Source: DATEPR01 sp036503065 (lineage in GTDB: Bacteria; Actinomycetota; Actinomycetes; Mycobacteriales; Pseudonocardiaceae). Taken from it: DNA of 37,399 nt. Shown one piece after another: positions 34,104 through 37,399 of the stretch. Both the position numbers and the translations under genes were made by a program. How positions within the stretch are numbered: the stretch's first letter is position 1; every line of letters starts with the position of its first letter. Below the pieces are notes generated by a model, which saw only the letters and a list, made by a program, of their open reading frames with translations, ran no database searches and was not told where the DNA came from. Location of the stretch: contig DASXXM010000260.1 in assembly GCA_036503065.1 (NCBI GenBank), positions 1 to 37,399 of the forward strand, read 5' to 3'.

Positions 34104-35318
34104 TCAGCCGGTTTGGACCGTCGGGTCCGAACGATACTGACGGCCCCAGGCCACCGCAGCCGGTACGGCAAGGACGACACCGACGATCCCGGCCAATACG
34201 ATCGCGCCCCGGGGCGAGCCGATCGCCTGTGCCAGCGCGCCGCCCGCCGCGACGCCGACCCCCTGTGCCACGCGCAGTCCCGTCCGCGCGATGCCGAATG
34301 CCCCGCCACGCACGGAGTTGGGCACCCAACTGGTGAACGTGGCGCCGACGGTGATCTGGTAGGCGCCGGTCGCGCCGGCCAGTGCCAACAACACCAGCGC
34401 GCCGGCCAGCGACGGCCGGACGACGAACACCACGAGCACCGCGACCGACGCGGTCGCGAACAGGCCGAGCAGTCGCTGGCGCAGCGCCGTGGACAGGTAG
34501 CGGGACAACACGAACGCACCGATCACGTACCCGAACGGGTCGGCCGCGAGCAACCAGCCGACTGCCCCTCTGGGCGCCCCGAGCTGCGCGGCCAGCGGCG
34601 CGGCGAGGCCTTCCGGCACCACCGCCAGCCCCACCAACCACGACAGCCACAGCAAAGTACGCAGCCGGGTCGAGTCGCGGATGTAGCGCAATCCGGCCAG
34701 CCACGACGGATTCTCGGTCCGGTCGGGCAGCGGACGGTCGCGCACGGCGAGGCCGACCAACAGTGCCGACGCCACGAAGGTCACCGAGTCGAGCAGCAGC
34801 GCGGTCGAGCTGCCGACCGCGACCACGAGCAGGCCTGCGCCCGCGAGCCCGAGCAGCATGACCGTGTTGGTGGTGATGCCCCGGATGTCCTGGCTGCGGT
34901 AGTAGAGGTCGTCGTCGGTGAACACGTCCCGCGTGATGGCGTTCTGCGCGGCGAGCGCGGGTGCCTGTGCGATGCCGACGCCGACCAGCAGCGCGCACAT
35001 GGCGGCCAGCGGCATGCCGGGCACGGACATCACGCCGACGAAGACCGCCTGCAGCACCGCACCGACAACCATCACGGTCCGGCGCGGATAGCGGTCGGCC
35101 AGCTGCGCGAGGCCGAGTCCGCCGGCCAGCGCGGGCAGGAAGCTCAGCGCGTAGACGACCGCGGACCACAGCGCGGAGCCGGTCTTGGCGTAGACGACGA
35201 GGGCGAGCGCCACCTTGGCCAGCTGGTCGCCGGCAATGGACACCGCCTCAGCCAGCCACAGGGCACGAAACTCGCCGACCGCGAGTACCGCCCGCATGCC
35301 CGTCCGCGTCGCAGCCAC
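34104..35318 (-). CDS. MFS transporter (MFS_3/EntS-like)
   Basis: A 404-residue, 12-helix transporter. Its opening (FRALWLAEAVSIAGDQLAKVALALVVYAKTGSALWSAVVYALSFLPALAGGLGLAQLADRYPRRTVMV) is characteristic of the MFS_3 group that includes the enterobactin exporter EntS and macrolide-type exporters; loop ADRYPRRT is motif A. FTDDDLYYRSQDIRG and PNSVRGGAFGIARTGLRVAQGVGVAAGG are other family blocks. Substrate not predictable and no siderophore genes adjoin. GTG 35318 has a GGGGCGAG sequence directly upstream; Met 35297 is an alternative. Confidence 0.92.
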   Translation of the reverse strand: MAATRTGMRAVLAVGEFRALWLAEAVSIAGDQLAKVALALVVYAKTGSALWSAVVYALSFLPALAGGLGLAQLADRYPRRTVMVVGAVLQAVFVGVMSVPGMPLAAMCALLVGVGIAQAPALAAQNAITRDVFTDDDLYYRSQDIRGITTNTVMLLGLAGAGLLVVAVGSSTALLLDSVTFVASALLVGLAVRDRPLPDRTENPSWLAGLRYIRDSTRLRTLLWLSWLVGLAVVPEGLAAPLAAQLGAPRGAVGWLLAADPFGYVIGAFVLSRYLSTALRQRLLGLFATASVAVLVVFVVRPSLAGALVLLALAGATGAYQITVGATFTSWVPNSVRGGAFGIARTGLRVAQGVGVAAGGALAQAIGSPRGAIVLAGIVGVVLAVPAAVAWGRQYRSDPTVQTG

Positions 35319-35781
35319 CTCGCCCCAACTAGTCCCTTCGCACCCCGCCCGGTACCGGCCCGATGGACCGCGGCACCGTCGCGTACTCGCCGTGAGTCGC
35401 GAACGACGCTAGGTGCTCGGCCGGCTACCTCTGGCATCCTTACACAGGATGTACCCGACCGGGCGGACAGTAGAGAGCTTCAGTGACCGGCCAGTGTCAC
35501 ATCTGTGTCATCCTGTGGCGACCGTCACCGCGCCGCCGTCCCTCGTTCTGGTGAGCCAGTGTTGCCGTGCACACACCGCGGCACCAACGCGGCCATCCAA
35601 TCGGTGCCGGCGAACACGCTGCGTACGCGGAACTCCCGGCTAACGAACCCGGATCCGGGCAGGTCAACACCGGACAACGACGTGTCGCTGATGGCGGATT
35701 CGCCGGGAACCGTCATGATGGGGGTGCCGACCACGCGTGACACGCGCGGATGGACTGTCCTGAATGGAAGGAAGACGACGA
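35319..35781. other. Divergent intergenic region before mIHF
   Basis: A 463-bp gap between the MFS gene and mIHF with no convincing coding frame. The stretch near 35485-35525 holds two close TGTCA-type elements (GTGTCACATCTGTGTCAT), loosely like a CRP/FNR-type site but not symmetric. No sigma-70-type promoter stands out. GAAGGAAG before the mIHF GTG is the only clear signal. Confidence 0.4.
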
Positions 35782-36093
35782 GTGGCTCTCCCTAACCTGA
35801 CCCCCGAGCAGCGCCAGGCTGCGCTGGCCAAGGCCGCCGAGGCAAGGCAGGCTCGCACCAAGCTGCTGAACGACATCAAGGACGGCAAGGAGACCATCTC
35901 CGGAGTCCTTGCCCGCGCCAAGGAAGACACCGTGGTCGGCAAGACCAAGGTGGCGCAGTTGGTCAAGGCCCTGCCCGGTTACGGCCCCGCGAAGGTGACC
36001 GCCCTACTGGAGAAGGCGGGCATCCCCGAGGAACGGCGCGTCGCCGGTCTCGGCCAACGGCAGCGCGAAGCGTTGCTGGCCGCACTGAACTGA
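35782..36093 (+). CDS. Actinobacterial integration host factor (mIHF), probable second copy
   Basis: A 103-residue helical nucleoid protein starting (M)ALPNLTPEQRQAALAKAAEARQAR, then VVGKTKVAQLVKALPGYGPAKVTALLEKAGI and VAGLGQRQREALLAAL, the mIHF helix-two-turn-helix pattern that binds and compacts DNA. GTG 35782 matches the family's usual VALP start and has GAAGGAAG upstream. The middle segment (KLLNDIKDGKETISGVLARAKEDT) departs from the usual basic KDRLKRGG-type sequence, and the canonical neighbours (gmk, rpoZ) are missing, so this is probably a paralogue. A strong hairpin terminator follows. Confidence 0.9.
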   Translation: MALPNLTPEQRQAALAKAAEARQARTKLLNDIKDGKETISGVLARAKEDTVVGKTKVAQLVKALPGYGPAKVTALLEKAGIPEERRVAGLGQRQREALLAALN

Positions 36094-36108
36094 GGTGACC
36101 GCACTGTC

Positions 36109-36137
36109 GTGGTGTCTTCTCGGTGAGAAGGCACCAC
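36109..36137 (+). terminator. Strong hairpin terminator after mIHF
   Basis: GTGGTGTCTTCTC (36109-36121), loop GGT, GAGAAGGCACCAC (36125-36137): a 13-bp stem with one G-T pair, 15 bp past the mIHF stop. No T-run follows, as is common in high-GC actinobacteria. It separates mIHF from the convergent TMEM175 gene. Confidence 0.85.
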
Positions 36138-36210
36138 GGCGGCTGGGTCCGTTGTGGACAGCGTGAGTCGCCTGCCGTAGCGGCGGTTCGGTGCACACGG
36201 CACGAACCGG

Positions 36211-36852
36211 TCAGCCGGCCGCGCGACGGTTGTGCAGGTGTCGGACGACCCTGGCCACCAGCGGACCGGCGATCCAGCACCAGTACGAGTAGTCCGTGAA
36301 GAACGACACCGGAATCGACACCACGAATCCGACCGAGAGCCCGGCGGTCCGCAGCAGGGTGCGCCGCAGTGCCCCCGGCGGTGTGTCGGGACGGGCCAGG
36401 TGCTTGCGCTCGATCTCGTTGACCATCAGGGCGAACAGCACGAATGCCGCGATCTGCACGATCGCGTAGAAGCCGAACCTGACCTGGAACGCCCCGTTGC
36501 CGGTGATCACCCTGGTCGCGAACGGCGTCACCACCTGCAGGAACAGCCAGCCGATGGTCAGGCCGGTGAGGTGGCCGTCCAGCCGGTTGACGTACCGGAA
36601 GACGGTGTGGTGGCTGCGCCAGTGCGACGCGATCACCAGGAAGCTGATGCAGAACGCCAGGTACTCGGTCCGATGGTCGAGCGCGGACCGCAGCATCTCG
36701 CCGTTGGTGCTGCCGGCCGGCACCGGCAGGTCCAGTGCCAGCAGCGTGACGGCGATGGCGATGACCGCGTCGGCGAAGAAGGTCAGCCGCTCCGCGGCGA
36801 GCGCCCGAACCTCCAGGTCGCCGTCCGGCTCCGGCCGGTCGATGGTCGTCAT
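36211..36852 (-). CDS. TMEM175-family potassium channel-like protein
   Basis: A 213-residue membrane protein with six hydrophobic segments. The first helix carries the TMEM175 signature RLTFFADAVIAIAVTLLALDL, where the family usually has FSDG-like residues lining a selectivity gate; further blocks are SFLVIASHWRSHHTVFRYVNRLDG and LTIGWLFLQVVTPFATRVI. Bacterial members conduct K+ as tetramers. ATG 36852 (MTTIDRPEPDGD) is preferred, with a CAATCT hexamer 8 bases before it (possible leaderless start); a longer form from 36897 is possible. It is convergent with mIHF across a terminator. Confidence 0.88.
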   Translation of the reverse strand: MTTIDRPEPDGDLEVRALAAERLTFFADAVIAIAVTLLALDLPVPAGSTNGEMLRSALDHRTEYLAFCISFLVIASHWRSHHTVFRYVNRLDGHLTGLTIGWLFLQVVTPFATRVITGNGAFQVRFGFYAIVQIAAFVLFALMVNEIERKHLARPDTPPGALRRTLLRTAGLSVGFVVSIPVSFFTDYSYWCWIAGPLVARVVRHLHNRRAAG

Positions 36853-36942
36853 GAAAGGGAAGATTGCCACATCCGTCCCGGGCGGATACACCCTCACCCG
36901 GCCGAGCTGACGATGGCCATCCGGAGTTTCTGACGAAGACGG

Positions 36943-37399
36943 CTAAGCGTTCAGGTAGGCCAGTACAGCCAGCACCCGACGGTTGTCGTCCGAGGACGGC
37001 GGCAGGTCGAGTTTGGCAAAGATGTTGTTGGTGTGCTTGGCAACCGCCTTGTCGGTGACGAACAGCTTGGTGGCGATCGCCGCGTTGGACCGGCCTTCTG
37101 CCATCAGGCCGAGCACCTCACGCTCGCGCGGGGTGAGCCGGTGCATCGGTTCGTTGCCGGCGTTGCGCGCCAACAGTTGGGACACGACCTCCGGGTCCAT
37201 CGCGGTGCCGCCGTCGGCCACCCGGCGGACCGCGTCCACGAACTGGGCCACGTTGGCCACCCGGTCCTTCAGCAGGTAGCCGACCGCGCCGTGTCCGTCG
37301 GACAGCAGTTCCCGCGCGTAGAGCTGCTCCACATACTGCGACAGCACCAGCACCGGCAGGCCCGGCACGGCGACCCTGGCCTCGATCGCCGCGCGCAGG
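36943..37399 (-). CDS. NarL/FixJ-type response regulator (5' end outside window)
   Basis: The visible 152 codons are the second half of a receiver domain (LPVLVLSQYVEQLYARELLSDGHGAVGYLLKDRVANVAQFVDAVRRVADGG, with the conserved Ser and Lys of the switch region) and a complete LuxR-type HTH (LTPREREVLGLMAEGRSNAAIATKLFVTDKAVAKHTNNIFAKLDL). The phosphorylated Asp would lie beyond 37399. The C-terminus ends at 36943. A histidine kinase partner is presumably to the right. The target genes cannot be inferred; the nearest gene downstream is the TMEM175 channel on the same strand, 90 bp away. Confidence 0.93.
   Translation of the reverse strand, partial: LRAAIEARVAVPGLPVLVLSQYVEQLYARELLSDGHGAVGYLLKDRVANVAQFVDAVRRVADGGTAMDPEVVSQLLARNAGNEPMHRLTPREREVLGLMAEGRSNAAIATKLFVTDKAVAKHTNNIFAKLDLPPSSDDNRRVLAVLAYLNA

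Noticed and set aside
35505..35795. Plus and minus frames in the gap before mIHF
   Set aside because: Both are short, without ribosome binding sites; the plus-strand one runs into mIHF out of frame.

Overview
The window comes from a high-GC actinomycete, most likely a member of the Pseudonocardiales. The evidence is the GC-rich codon usage with many GTG starts, an ergothioneine cluster, a glycine-cleavage/GarA block laid out like Mycobacterium tuberculosis Rv1822-Rv1832, an actinobacterial-type integration host factor (mIHF), and promoters of the TAnnnT type with several probable leaderless starts. No rRNA, tRNA, CRISPR array or insertion sequence was recognised.

Layout. (1) 1-4154, minus strand: egtA-egtB-egtC-egtD, a translationally coupled ergothioneine operon cut by the left edge inside egtD. 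(2) 4155-8684: a divergent intergenic region with two DnaA-box-like sequences and a 12-bp palindrome, an AcnR-like TetR repressor with an MFS exporter, a DUF1707 protein, a cytochrome P450 and a small conserved-looking protein. (3) 8783-12636: a strongly structured leader before two overlapping CNNM/CorC-type membrane protein genes, then a membrane-anchored substrate-binding-like protein. (4) 12659-15400, accessory in character: a membrane-anchored hypothetical protein, a VapBC-type toxin-antitoxin pair with a clear operator, a candidate small membrane protein and a DNA-binding-like hypothetical protein. (5) 15408-22991, minus strand: small membrane protein, gcvP behind a tandem glycine riboswitch, MerR, bifunctional nuclease, FtsR-type MerR, garA, gcvH, a CDP-alcohol phosphatidyltransferase and a small protein. 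(6) 23224-28574, minus strand: a DHA2 exporter with three Ig-like carboxypeptidase-regulatory domains on its C-terminus, a YceI protein carrying the same kind of domain, and a second DHA2 exporter with its own operator-covered promoter. (7) 28678-30555, plus strand: a small ORF, a HipA-like kinase without the N-terminal subdomain, and a protein that joins a HipA-N-like region to a HIRAN domain. (8) 30597-37399: acyl-CoA synthetase, membrane GGDEF protein, MFS transporter, an isolated divergent mIHF copy with a strong terminator, a TMEM175-type channel and a truncated NarL/FixJ response regulator.

The most interesting candidates for undescribed biology are: the split HipA-kinase/HIRAN module; two nearly identical Shine-Dalgarno-plus-hexapeptide minigenes at 33.8-33.9 kb; the exporter/YceI operon sharing Ig-like repeats; the three-hairpin leader before the CNNM pair; and an identical CTACC-N6-GGTAG inverted repeat at two promoters 3 kb apart, one belonging to an unassigned DNA-binding-like protein. 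All functional statements are read from sequence and family knowledge only; no search could be run.
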